Source: Amyelois transitella (Eukaryota; Arthropoda; Insecta; Lepidoptera; Pyralidae). From it: a stretch of 64,000 nucleotides of DNA. The notes under the pieces are model-generated. The model saw nothing but the letters and a program-made list of their open reading frames with translations, did no database searches and was not told the origin of the DNA. The position numbers and the translations under genes are program-made. This document shows, piece by piece, positions 1 to 13,800 of this stretch. Numbering within the stretch: position 1 is the first letter of the stretch; each line of letters begins with the position of its first letter. Where the stretch lies: positions 2,385,001 to 2,449,000 of the forward strand of contig NC_083508.1 of the NCBI RefSeq assembly GCF_032362555.1, in the 5' to 3' direction.

Positions 1-1073
1 AAATAGTTTTATTTTTGTACTAATTTCGCTAGAAGTTTATAAATATAACCTTAATTCTGAAATGCTTGGTGCCACGTGTCCTTTATTAATTTGTACTAAA
101 TATATTTTTTATTACTGTCAAGAATATTAACAATGAGCAACCCTAGATTCGGTCGCTCACCGTCACTTATAAACAAAATGTTATACAACTACACTTGTTG
201 TGCTAATAACGTGAGAACTGAACATTATAAACATTAGTTAAGGTTATAGTTTCACGACAAAATTATAAGTTCCGTTTGTAGTATTTTTTCCTAGTTATAA
301 ATTTACGACCTACAATATTTTTTGCAAGTGTTATTGGCCGCGTACAAGTCTTCATCTGATAAAAAGCGGTTATTCTGATATAACCTCCGGTAAATGCCGA
401 GTAAGTATGAGAAAAATTAGAAATTTGAAGCTCTTTAAATTTTGAACTTATTGAAAGTTCATGATCTCACAAGACAACGGATATGCGAGCTACTAAGTTC
501 ATGGTGTTTGTTTATCTTGATCATCGCACCATGTTTTATATGCGATTTTATACAACCCTTTACGAAGTAAGTGTCGCACTGAGAATGCTGATGCAAATGG
601 ACTTAAATAACATAAGACTGATGATCAATGTAAGGAGTAAGTGAATTTTTTATAGAAAATAAATAAATAAAGGGAAGTGATTAATTAAGTTGTTAATGAC
701 AAAAATCTCATTGCAGTTTTACACTATAAATATATCAACGACTTGAACCACACCAGCATTTGTTACCACCTGAATAAAGGCTGCATACCTACGCTTGGTT
801 CAATCCAAAACCAAACTTGACATTCACCTTTCTTCAGTTGTTTACCGATTTCCGGTTGGCGCGAAAGCTAAACATGTGGCTGATTGACAGCTGATTTCGA
901 TCCGCCATCTTGCAAACATGGCCGACTAGCTTCGAAGCGCACAGGTTCAAGATCATGACTTTCGTACAGCCAAACGGTATGCCAAACATAATATTTCGTA
1001 AGAAGACATTTGACTCATAGCGTTAATGACATGTTGAAGCGTTTTTAATTTAATGGCTGGTGCTAATTGGCAA
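1..1073. other. Non-coding AT-rich sequence, no gene seen
   Basis: No open reading frame of convincing length or composition is present and I recognise no repeat. It lies downstream, in minus-strand terms, of the Drak first exon and may be part of its long intron. Confidence 0.5.
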
Positions 1074-1787
1074 TCTATACTAATATTATAAAGCTGAAGA
1101 GCTGCTGAAGCTTTTGTTTGTTTGTTTGTTTGTTTGTTTAAACGCGCTAATCTCAGAAACTACTGAACCGATTTGAATAATGCTTTCACTGTTAGATAGT
1201 CTATTTATCGAGGAAGGCTATAGGCTACATTTTATCCCGGATTTCCTACGGGAAACGTCAACAATGCAGGTGAAAGTTGAATGAGTCGGCCATCTGCGAG
1301 CTTTCCACGCGAACGCTGCGCAAACCAACAAAGATATAGTAAAACAATGTACTAAAGATGTAAAGTACTCATTTTTTGCCACAAAAAAGTCCGCGAGAGC
1401 ATATATCTATCTCTTAAGGTTTACTTACAATAACCACTTTTATGTTCATTTTTTAAGATTATTTTTTCATTATAAACATAAGTTATTTTGAAACCAATTT
1501 TCTTTAATTCAGTATTAATCCTTATCCAAATAAATATATTTATTACTTTCGGCTTTTCATGTAGACTAAAATTGCCATTTACAGTATATAAATCAGACGA
1601 ATAGGTTTTGAGATATAGTCGTTATAAGCAATTTGCAGCGAAACATTTAATACGGCGAACCAGCGTTCTTTCTAATACGCGTGACCGCGTGACCCTATAA
1701 TTGATAAAGCCGAGGAGGATGTTTGCAAAAATAAATATGATGCCCAAAATAACTATTCCACGCGGACGAAGTCGCGGGCACAGCTAG
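1074..1787 (+). mobile_element. Non-autonomous Helitron, about 714 bp
   Basis: The element starts with TCTATACTAATATTATAAAG and ends with a GC-rich stem (CGCGGACGAAGTCGCG) followed by GGCACAGCTAG. TC at the 5' end, CTAG at the 3' end after a hairpin, and insertion between A (1073) and T (1788) are the Helitron hallmarks. This start and end pair is a common lepidopteran type. A (GTTT)n run lies near 1115-1139. There is no Rep/helicase reading frame, so it is non-autonomous. A shorter relative lies near 20.66-20.91 kb. Confidence 0.8.
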
Positions 1788-2029
1788 TTATTGATAGATA
1801 AGTTACACCCACGCCTTCGAATTGAGTCTTAAATAGTTTCAAGAATTGTGAGAATTTTATTTAAGCTGCGCTTCTTCATGTTAAGGATTAATCTTTTAAT
1901 TCACTAACAACTAACAACTCACAGAAAATAACTGATGACATATAAATGAATATATAATATGTTAAGGTACGAATTTATTAAAATACATTAGCGTTAATTA
2001 TTAATTAAGGTTTTTGACCATGTGGCGCC

Positions 2030-2215
2030 GACGAGTAGAATTACACCACCCCATATCTTGGGTATCGTAAGAGGCGATTAAGCTATTAAGGGAGAGGTGG
2101 GCAATACTGCAGTCATCAACCCGCCTGCCCATCGTGGTGACTATGGGTAAAATAGTTTCTGGGGAGGCCTTACTCAAGCAGTGGACTTTTATAGGCTGTT
2201 ATGGTAAGGTTTTAT
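2030..2215 (+). mobile_element. Degenerate 3' end of a LINE
   Basis: Bases around 2160-2205 translate as WGGLTQAVDFYRLLW, which resembles the usual C-terminal tail of a lepidopteran LINE polyprotein (a W-G-G-L..AVD pattern). The upstream part, with a CGATTAAG-type stretch near 2075, also looks like a dispersed repeat. Only the end is left and there is no reverse transcriptase domain. Confidence 0.5.
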
Positions 2216-3673
2216 GAGCGAATATCTTCAGCTATTTTTATTATAAAAGAAAATAGGCAAAATGTTATGAAGACTAGACTAAGCTAAAACAAAAAAAAAT
2301 ACATTTTAAGGGGCAAAAGATAACAAAGCTTCTGGTAACGTAACATAAAAAGAATTAGAAATAAATCTGAAAAGGGTCGAAGAAAAGACTTTGTTTATGG
2401 TTTGTTCATATTTATAGTTCAAAGTTTTGAACAATGCCACCTACTGACGTGTGCCCGCTGCTGTTCTCATAAATCTCCAAGCAGACAGCTAAGACGGCGC
2501 CGGCGCATACCACTAGCCACCCACTTGTCGACTAAAGATCTTAAGCCTAGTATTCACTAGGCATTTTACTGAGATGACTAAGTCATTGAGCAAAAAAGCT
2601 ACCGTATAGTATCTAGTTTTCGCAACCAGTGTACATGTAACAAAAAAAGACTGGCGCTTTTAGCAAAAGAAGCTTCACCTCTTGTTGCGGTCAAGATTAA
2701 ATATAAAAACAACTCGTTCAAAAAAACTAGAAGGCTGTTTTTAGACATCGCTGATTTAAAATGTTTTAGTATTTACAGTATTAGTAAAGATTAAGTGAAA
2801 CCTACATTAGAGAGATAAATTAATGAAAAAAAATCTAAAATTTTTTATCACATCATTGTTCACATCAAACTTAAATGATTTGATTTTTTTTTGTTTCAAC
2901 AAAATTAACGTGCTAATATAACTAAAAGTTTAAGACATACCCCATTTCGAATAGTTTCTGCACGTGGATGTGTGCGAAGGCTATGAATCTGTTACGAGCT
3001 TAACCTGCCTATATTTGAAATACTGACTTGCAATATTCTAAGTGCTATTGAATTATGACGTTAGTTAAACTATCTGATCGTATTACTGGGGCGAACAGCA
3101 ATTTCTACAACTGTCCGAAGCTTAATGAAATAAATAGAAGATTGAGAGGAAGTAGAATTATTGCAGTGAATATATCAATGTGTATTTACTTTTAATGAAA
3201 AGAAGTTAAGGTTAGTTAGTAGTAGGAAAGGACATAGATTACCTTCTTTCTAAGATATAATGTTATACGTTTTTGCAAATATATGAATAGTAATGATAGA
3301 GTTAATTATATATAAAAAATGAATTTGAATTATATTTCGTTGGTTTTTTATCGCATTTTATATCAACAAAATGACCGCAGCAGTCAAATTGCTACCGATA
3401 AGTAGCCAGGTTCGTTAATTATCTTATCGCTTTCAGTGGTGCACAATAAAAAACCGTTAATTGCATAGATAAAATTGTTATACTTAAGAACTTTTATCAC
3501 ATTAAATTCCACAAGTAACAGGTATTTAAATTTCCCCAATATTGGTTGGATTGAAGAAAGACGAAGATTTGAATAAATAATCCAGACACCATATACTATG
3601 TATCGAGCATTTGTTAAGTTTAAAAAGTAATTACGCATTAGTTGAATAAAGGTCTGCTTGAGGGGAAAAAAAC
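2216..3673. other. Non-coding sequence, no feature seen
   Basis: AT-rich sequence without recognisable coding exons or repeats, ending at the (ACAT)n tail of the LINE that follows. Confidence 0.5.
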
Positions 3674-4837
3674 AACACATACATACATACATACATAAAA
3701 TCACGCCTCTTTCCCGGAGGGGTAGGCAGAGACTACCTCCTTCCACTTGCCACGATCTCTGCATACTTCTTTCGCTTCGTCCACATTCATAACTCTCTTC
3801 ATACAAGCTCGGCGGTTTCGGGTACTTTTGACCTGACCCTTTACCAGGACGTCCTTAATTTGATCAAGATACGTTCGTCTAGGTCTTCCCACTCCGACCT
3901 TTCCCTCCACACTCTCCTTGTATATCTGCTTAGTCAACCTGCTTTCATTCATCCTCTCCACATGACCGAACCATCTTAACATACCCTTTTCTATTCCTGT
4001 AACTACATCTTCTTTCACATCACAACATTCCCTTATCACGCTGTTCCTTATCCTGTCACTCAATTTCACACCCATCATACTCCTTAACGCTCTCATTTCC
4101 ACTGCATTTATTCTGCTTTCATGCTTCTTTTGCCATACCCAACTTTCACTCCCATACATTAATGTCGGGACCAACACGCCCCTGTGCACAGCCAGTCGAG
4201 CCTTTCTGGATAGTTTCTGACTGCTCATAAAGGCATGCAAAGCTCCATTCACCATGTTCCCCGCGTTCACTCTCCTTTCAATATCACTATCATACTTGCC
4301 ATCTGATGTAAACTTTGATCCTAGATATACAAACTCTTTCACTTGCTCCACTTTTTCTCCTCCAATCAAAATATTACATGCTGTCATTTCTTTCTCCATT
4401 TCAAAAACCAGTGTTTTAGTTTTACTTACGTTCACTTTCATTCCTTTCTCTTTTAAAGCTTCATGCATACAGTTTACCATCTCCTGTAACTCCTCCGCTG
4501 ATGACGCCAGTATAACCTGATCGTCGGCATAGAGCAGACATTTGACGAGTAACTCATTCATCCTTAATCCACTTTTAGACTCTTTCAAATCTGTCAAACA
4601 GCTATCCATAAATAGGTTGAACAGCCACGGTGACGCAACACATCCTTGCCTAACGCCTTTCTCAATCTTAAACCACTCAGTGTGCGCTCCGTTTATCCTG
4701 ACACAAGCACTCGAATCCTCATATAAGGATTTCAGTGCTCGTATTAAGAGACTGCTCACCCCATGCATAGAAAGTGCTGACCACAATTCATTCCTCTCAA
4801 CTCTAAAAAAAAAACAAGGCATATATTTTTTTGGCAA
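3674..4837 (-). mobile_element. 5'-truncated non-LTR retrotransposon with an open RT reading frame
   Basis: A 378-codon minus-strand frame (stop at 3701-3703) covers the C-terminal half of a reverse transcriptase. Residues 61-76 (GVRQGCVASPWLFNLF) form the motif ahead of the catalytic loop, and YADD at residues 103-106 is the metal-binding catalytic motif. The downstream part ([26 protein letters not shown]) is the thumb and C-terminal region usual in insect LINEs. The stop codon is followed at once by an (ATGT)n tail, so the 3' UTR is almost absent. The 5' end is cut near 4805, leaving no endonuclease. An A-rich stretch ending in ACAA lies on both sides and may be the target-site duplication. 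The first dozen codons of the frame are probably flanking DNA. The frame has no stop, so this copy is fairly young, but it cannot be autonomous. I cannot assign the clade firmly; it may be RTE-like. Confidence 0.9.
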
Positions 4838-7800
4838 GTCAGCGTCATACCTTGAGAGTATGACATAATGTTGTCACTTAGTTTCGAGGTCGCTTCGTTT
4901 GGGCTCTAATGTATCGAAGGTCAAAGGCTACGCTCGTTTTCCGGCACTTTGACGTAAATATTATTAAAATTAAAGTCATTGCTTGTCTGTCTGTCCGCAT
5001 ATCCGCTCGATTAATTAAAATTGTGTCAATACTAAAACAATTTTAGTAAGTTCTGTAAATTAATTTAAAAAGTTACGACTCTTTGTTCGCATACATTTGA
5101 AAGTACTAAAAAGATGAAGTATGTTTTAGAAATTATTGTCTAATAAAATCAAGAAAACAAACTTCATAAGTTAAAACAATACATTTTTTATATTACCATA
5201 AAACAACCCTGAAGCAAATAGGCATTACAATAAATTATTAATACGTATTAAAATCTTTAACAGCGGATTCAAATTAAAATTTGCTTAATTAATAACATTT
5301 CTAAATATTTGTCTAATTAACAATTTAACATGTCACGACACTTAAAACGAATTGGCGCGCCAATCTCAAAGTCGACATTTAATTATCAAGGGTTGCGCCC
5401 GCGCACCGACCCGAATTAACGATTTTCATTAAGATAATTAATCGACATGCGTGCAACATTAATTTATTTCAGGGCTAATCAAATAAATTGATTGATTTAT
5501 TGATCGGATCTCGCATCCGTAGGGTAGGGTAGGGTCAGGCGTTAGTGATATTTTAACTCAATAAATGTAACTGTTTTTTTAGATTAACTCTTGCCCGCCT
5601 CACGGATCTTTCCCGATTCCCGAAGAGCTGAGACTACATTTACTCACTTACCGCGATCCCTGAATATTTCTTTTAATTCGTCCACATTCATTAATATTTT
5701 ATCATAACATTAAAATCTAGTACTTAATAGGCGAGTTACGGTGTTTTTAATTAACTTACCCGCATCCCACATCCTGGGTTATCACTAGATTTTAGAAAAC
5801 GTAGTTAGTTTTAACTTACCTGTAACAAAAACAGTACACTATTAAGTAAAATATAAAAAGTATGCTTTATATTATAAACTTTTCTTACATTACAACCAAA
5901 CTGATAACTCAAAATTTTAGGGCTAATGAAGTTAATAAAGAATTAAAATAAAAAAGAAATAAGTTCATAAATTTTGTAAGGAAATCTAAGTTGGAATGCT
6001 AAGGGAAAACCAAATTAAGAAAAGGTTGATACTAGAATAGAAAATATAATAAACATGATCAAGTGAGAGATTCCTTTGCTAGGTTTTATATAGTGCTTTT
6101 GTCAAAACTCTTTCTTTTTTTAATCATATTATTATTATCCACTAAATCTATATATTAAGTCGTAATATCATTTAAATTAATAAAATATCTAAACAACTTC
6201 AAGATAACAAACTAAAAAAAAATATAATTACAAAATTCAATTAAATTTACAAATTGTAGATTCCTTGAACAGCATCAATCTGCTGTTGTGTGCCCAAAAG
6301 GCTGGCAGCATTGGCATCTTCATTTCATATTAAAGATCTTCTTAGAAATATGAGTACCAATAATACCGCTCCTATCGATTAATATCGAGAACAAATTAAT
6401 AACGTCGAAATATCTCAATAGCAATTGCGGTACGAATCTAACAACAAGTGCTGACCCGCGAGCCAATCTCGGCTAATAAAACAAATTAACTGTTGATGAA
6501 ACAGATGGACAGCCGGCCAACTGGGTCAACATCACTGTCACCTTGGGTGGCTTTTCTAATAATAGATAAATAAGGGCTAGATAGGAGTTCGTGGAACAAA
6601 TGTGACCGATAATAATTCGGACACATTTTGTCCCATGTTTTTACACGAAGCGACTCCTATCTGACCTCTCGCAACCTTTGCGGGGGAACCTTAACCCGTA
6701 CAGGAACATGGTTATATCCCGTTATTATTCTTTTTTTCTCGATGTTTCTATAACTATAAGAGTAACGGCTAGGACTCAAACTAATGTACATCAGAAAAAA
6801 GGCATTGGTACATGCGTGGTAGAATTTGAACGTGTGCTCCTTGTGCATCACGCTATTTTATTTAGTATTGACGTACCTCGATAGTTCCATTATCGACGCT
6901 AGTATATTATTCGATCAAGTCAAATAAATAAGCCTATGATCAGTTCATAAAAGTTTTCAGTGCAACTTAATGTTAAATTTAAGTATAATACTAATACTAC
7001 TATAGATTGTTAATGTACTTATTTTTATGTTAAATGACTTTTGAAATCTTCCTACCATTATCGCAGTACCAAAACAATCTATTACTTCTCCTTGAAAGCC
7101 CACAGCACAATGGCCACTAATTATAATTCATCATCGTAGGGCCGGCCTTTCGCAATGCAAACGGACCGATTCGATTCCGACACGATTCGGTACAATATCG
7201 ATTCTTGCTCAATCATGTAGGTTAACACCGGTCATGGACTTGGCGACAATACCTCCGATCCAGTCACGCTACTCAATTAATAAGCATAGATTAAATGACA
7301 CTCATTGTATAGCCAATTCTAAGTTCAGGGTTGGGTTCAATAATCGAGCTCTCGATACGCTCGATTTCGTAATGATTTTGACATGACGTCAATCGTGGCA
7401 TCGCATCGGAATATTTATCATACTTTGATGACAGCCGTTGCGATGGATGAAAATGCGGATGATTGATTCAACAGCACAGAAAACAGGCCGAACTGATGAG
7501 ATATAAATATAACATACGAATACGCCACCTTTGAAAGGTTTTGCGGCGAACCCATAGCTAACATTATAGATTTCATGATTTTACGTAATGGAAACAGACT
7601 AGTGAATAGAGGTATGAGCTAACCTAACACTAATGTTAAATTACTTTCCGAGTGCTGACCGAGTAATAACTTGATCGCTGTCCCTTATCGATTCCATTTA
7701 TCTCCGATTGTAACCGCAACATTTCGTCACTTGGTGTCGAATTAAATGGAGCATTGACTTTAATTATAGCTTAGGCGTTAGTAATATTGTTTCTTAATTA

Positions 7801-10800
7801 TAGATAAACGCCTTTTAAATCTTAATTAAAACATTTATTGACGTTATTTTGACCTTGTTTTTTAATATTTTGCGCAATGGTGAGATGTTGAGCTATAATA
7901 GAGTGGATTTCGTGGTTGGGGTTGACGAATGCGTGACCCGAAATGACGTGTCGGCGTGACCCCGTTGACCTTGGTAGTACTAACACCGGACCTACCGCGA
8001 CCGTGGTGGTCGAGGGCTGGTTTTCATAAACCCACTTACTCACATACTGGCAATGTGACGTAGTCAAAAGCTGGAATTATGTCAATGTTACACCGATATT
8101 GGTATCGCTTGAGACATACGCCTTGGGACCAACCTTTTGTGTACTTAATGATATTAATAATTTGGTAGTCATTAATTTTGCTTGCGTACTTTATGGTTTT
8201 TTAAGTATCTCTATCTGATGGTAACGATAGGCACGTCAATGTCACTATCAAAGAGAAAATACTGCAAAGCTCAGTAAATGGTTTAAAATGCATATTTCAC
8301 CAATTTTTTAATTTACCATTAGAAAAATTCTATGAGGCAAACCTGATTAAAATGTTAATAAAGGTTAGTTGCTATTTTCTGTCAGCCATGATCGTGACTC
8401 CGCCCCCGGGTCCACTCCAAACCTCAATAAGGTCGTCTGGACACGCGCGCCGGCGCCGTGCAAATCGTGCGTGTGCGCTTAGACCAGCTCAACGTCAATC
8501 CAGGATGGTTTGACCTTTAATTAATAGAGGTAGGCGGTACTAATCACTTCTAGATAGCTTGGCAGGTCCTTGAGGTAAAGTGAATTTACTATGCTTGAAT
8601 TATCTATATTATCTACCAAATAATCAAACATTGTCACCATAGAAGAAAAGTCGAAGGCATATAAAGCTAGTTGTTCATTTACATTATATGGACAGATGCA
8701 TCTGGCCCCGATTGTAACTAAATATTTAGGTTATGACTTCATGCGACGCCAACAATCTGGGTAAAGAGTCACTTAACAAGGACTAGTCTAGATTCTGGGG
8801 CGGCAGGATATGTACGCCTTTCGATTTAGAACTCAGGATAGGTCGTCAACTCACTCTTCACTCAATGGAGCTTATTGAACAATTGAGATGAATGAATGTG
8901 TGAAATTGTAAGTACAAATTGCGAGTAACGGTTAGTGCGCTAGATTGGACGTGAAAATTTAAGATTGCTTTAGATCTTGCGAATTTATAACTATACAAAC
9001 ATTCATTTTAAATGTAAAAATAAAATGTATACGGTCTCAGAAGTAAGTAAAAACGCATTCGTCTCTGATTTAGAACAGCGCTTTATCTGATCTGAAATAA
9101 TATAAAATCCAAAGATTCACTTCTCAAGACCATTAACTTAATCGACTATTTATCAATAAGGAACACCAATTTGACATGAGATGCATTAATCCACCAAATT
9201 ATCCTCATTTGTCATTTATCTCGAACCGTCGACAAGGCACGGTATGAGACGACAAAGAAATTACAGATGATGAAGATAACTACAAAGATAGGAACGGCTT
9301 CCGCAATTGCTTGTGCAGTGTAGTGCATACATGCGTTTTTGCTTAAGGTTAACGAGACGCATTAAGCGCATTTTTAAAATGTAAACAAAGACAAAAAGTT
9401 CGATGGGAAATCGTATGGGACTCCGCAATAGTCCAAAGACCCGACTCGTTCCGTTCCGTAACTTTTTATGGATTTGTATTACTCTGCTACAGGTTTATAA
9501 TCTGCGATAGGTTGCTTTTGCAGCGTACCAACCTTATAAGAAAAATATTTTAGATAATTATTATGATAAGCGTAGATCAGAAGCCAAATAGATCGTTGTA
9601 AGTAGAAATGTATTTTTGTGATTGGTCGCAACATTATCGAACGACCAAAATATAAATCATTTACAGATGCAAACTATCAACAATTAAGAAGAGAAAACAT
9701 TGAGATTAACTACAAATCCGAAACGGGATCTCGGCCTGTTCATAAAAATACAGATTCGAATTCACATCGAGTATTAAGCGAGGCAGATCGGTATACCGCA
9801 AGACCTGATTGCGTCGCCAATAAATCGGCAGAATATCGCACGAAGAGAGTTAGCAGGAGATTAGCACTAACAAATTGCCATTTGTACTCAATGCTTTGTA
9901 CGAATTACCTAAGAGTCTGAATCATACCATATTTTGTTTAAATTAAAAGCATAGCATAGTTTTGATCGGAAAATTGACGGTCAGTCAAGTGAAATATGAG
10001 AATATTTTCCAATTATTCGAGTCAAAATTAAAGATAGATTGCATACTGAACAATTGTATTCATTTCGAATTTAATGTAGTCGTTCTTCACATTTCGTCGC
10101 GTAACTTGTTAGTGTCTGTGAAAATTAAATGCGGTAGATACAGTTAACAGCTCATTACCATGCTACTAACGGACTCAATACTAATCTGTCGCAGTTGACG
10201 ACATAGTGCTATTATGTTGACTTTATAAAAGTAAATGTAAAACTTATACACCAGTGTTTAGATATCATATATATATATATATCATATCATAAGTTGGGTA
10301 GGCCGAAGTGTTGAACATGTAATATTTTTAAATATTTAGATGACAAAATTAGAAACTGATGTTATGAGAAAAAAAAAACAATCCATTTATTAATTGAAAT
10401 GAAAATGAAAATGCTCCATAGGTACTTAATAATATACATAATATTGACGATCTGGATAATATACATCTCAAATATTACAAAATAGCGTCTGCAATTTGCC
10501 GGTGTCAAGTCATCTAAAATTCGACAATGTCAAGACTCCAACAACAGATATAAAAAACATAGCATCTCATTTCATATCTACCGGTGCACAGAGTCACAAG
10601 ACCACATAACGGTCCGTCATTTCATGCACAACTGTGGGAACTGTCAACTGGGGTCTAAACAGCCGACGACGTCGGGTTTGTTAAGCATTGACATCGTTGA
10701 GACTCTGAGCTTGGGGATAGTAGCTGGGGAACAACAGGCCTTAGGGTTTGACAGGGTTATCGAATTGAAAAATACGTTATTAAAATAAAGTAGCTTTAAA

Positions 10801-13800
10801 TGAACTGTGTAATAATGTGCATAAAAAAAGTTAAGAAAGTATATAAAAGGTACTGAAAACAGGGAAATACATAATGATGCTTTAAAAACATTTTTGAGTA
10901 TTACATATTTTGTGTTTCTTGACGACATGATTGTTATGACACCATTATTCTGAAGAGTAAACAAAAACATCAAGTTTAACTCTCTTCTAATAAAGCAACC
11001 CTAACACGTTAGCCATAAAGAGCAGTAACTGTTCAAGATTCATGATGCTGTTCAATGTATGTCAGTACGTGCGTACGAAACAAATAAGAGTTTATAATGA
11101 AGACCATTCATGTCTCCAGCATCAGTGCAATGTCACGACTAAATTTACGTGGGTTTTATTAAAAGGCAGCCACGATAGTAAGCTTCGAGAAAGGACAACA
11201 GTTATATGTGGATCATCAGGTGTCTTTTACAAATTATTGGGACAAAGTTTTATAAATTTATTCAAGATTAAGCCATATTTCATTTTTTTTACAGGCTAGC
11301 TTTTAGTTCCCGCTGTGGAAAATCACAAGCAGTTAATATGACGCCTTTATCGTGATGGAGCAGCCTATCTTCTGCACACGTGACGTTAATACATAATCAT
11401 CATATAAATTGTAATTTATATCTCCGATGATACCTGAATATAAAATCGCGCTGCGAGTATCTTATTGACAACATGCCAAAAGAGAAGTATAGCAGTTCAA
11501 TAAATCTGAATTCATTTTGCTATTGTCCACAAAACACGTTCATTGTTTCGCCAACATTTTATATGCTTCTACTCTGTTCTCTGTTCTGCAAGAGGACAAC
11601 AAAATATTATTATAATGAGTGAATGTTTAAAATGTCGGATGCATTACATACAAGAAGATGGCATAACGTAAATTATTGGAAAGAGGCGGCGCTCAATACC
11701 TTTTGGCTATTATTTTATTAATGGATAAGTTATTTATAATCAATTTACTCTGGTAAAACGAGTTAAATGTTTGGCACAATGTACCCGGCGTAAACAATGG
11801 GCTGTGTATAAATTCTTCCGCGATGAGGTGGGCCTTGTTTTGTAATTAATATACTCGATAGCGACACCGACTGGAGGGATAATTGTGTTTACGGTGGATT
11901 TATTACATGCCTACAATAACATTAATTAGGTAACACAAATAGATAAGGCGTTCACTCCACAATATTTAAACAAGGACAATAATCGGAAAGTATATTCTTT
12001 CCGTAGTACCTGCATTAACAAACAAATACACATCTAACATTTAATCAAAAGTAAGGGAAAACTTTACGGTAAATTCTTATCATTAATCAACAAAACACGT
12101 CAATAAAAACAATGCTGTCAGCATTTCTGACGTTGATCCAGCAGGTTCATCTGACCATGGGAACTTTGTAAGCCAGTAAGGTAACTAGACACATTTATTT
12201 CTTAACAATTGAAAACCATAATAGGAAAAGCAACTCGTCAAGTGCAAATCAAGCACCTGCCGATGACCTCCGGACTAACGGGCGTCCTTCCTAGACGTCC
12301 AGATTAAAGAGATCTGTAGGAGTATGTAGAACAGTGAATTTCAGTACGGGAAAGCGGGACCATTCGAGAATGGTCCTTTCGCAACACGGCGAATAAAGGT
12401 CGGGAGGTCGAAATCGGTACTGGCTAGTTTGCGCCGTCAAAGCAGCAGACACGACCGGTAGGAAATGTATGCCGAATAACTGTTCAAATAAACATTGGCA
12501 ATGATCGTCAAATTAAAGGCTTGGTACATGTGAGTCATGTTTTATTGATGGAATCGATAACCCCGCTTCATGAGATCTAATAAATGATACCTAGCTATGT
12601 ATGTACCCATATTAATACTAGGATATACGAAGACTGAAATTCATGATTAAATTTGCCATATCCTTTTACTATGAATGTATTTGAAATATAAAACAATTTT
12701 ATCCAAGGTGGTGTTGTCTGGTTGGAAAGTTCCAATCAGTTACTCAATGAAAGTTATCATTAACCATGAAACTGTATTCAACATTGGACATCCTACGGCT
12801 ACAATATTTATCATGACGGAAAGCAATGAGCAGTGTCAGTTTCAAGTACCATCTAATCATAATAGAAGGAAATCGCGCCTGACAGGGACGTAGATACAGG
12901 CGAAGCAATTCTGCACGGATACGGCAGAAATAATGCAGGATCAATTAATATTAAAACGGTGGACACCCACCTGCCGACCACGGACGAGATAAAACGGCGC
13001 CGCCAGACAATATTGTGATAAATGACATGCAGGATATTACGCTATTTGCAACCTGTATGGAAGAGTTGCTTCCTCGCACTATAGATACCAATGAGTTATC
13101 AATTACTACCAATGCTTTTGGGCAGCACGACATGAAATATGGTGGTGGGTGGAGAGCCAAAATTAAATAAAAAAACTGAATAAAGAAAATCATTTAAATG
13201 CGTTTATAGAAGAAACTCTTAGATTAAATAACTTAAACATACAGTGTTTCATAAAGGCACGGAAGTCGAAATGTTATAAAATGGCTGCGCTTTAAAAGGT
13301 GAAATACAATTTAGTTGACCGCAATAAACATTTTAACAACAAAGTGGCCCTATTCAGATAAAATTAAGCCACAAAGAAGTAAGTCGGCCTGCGCGCGGAG
13401 GTCATCCGAGCCGAACCATTAATTCCGCGTTAACAGCCAATAACTTAGTTGTTTTACGAGAGAAATATCAACTGAAATTAATTAGCCATTCGCTTCCGTC
13501 GTTCCACTTGTAACTGAATTGATTGTTGTAAACGTAATTTTTGAAATTAAAGATGCCATATTACATTTCGTGATTTTATCTGGGAAAGATGAAAATGTAG
13601 CGAATTTGTAGATTACACGCGACTAACTTTACTACTTTTACAGCCTAAAATTTAAAGGGATCCATTATCGAAAACGTAAATCATTGACTTGCCGGAAATA
13701 GTTCACGGACGAAATGCAATCAATCAAAATGAGTGGTAGCAATCTTAAGGCGTATCCAAACAAGGTAAAGTATAAAATTAGGAACACATCGTTCATGGCG

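Noticed and set aside
3384-3806. 140-codon minus-strand frame as a gene
   Set aside because: It starts inside the LINE 3' end and runs through its tail into flanking DNA.
10261-10290. AT-rich repeat as a replication origin or special element
   Set aside because: It is a simple (AT)n microsatellite.
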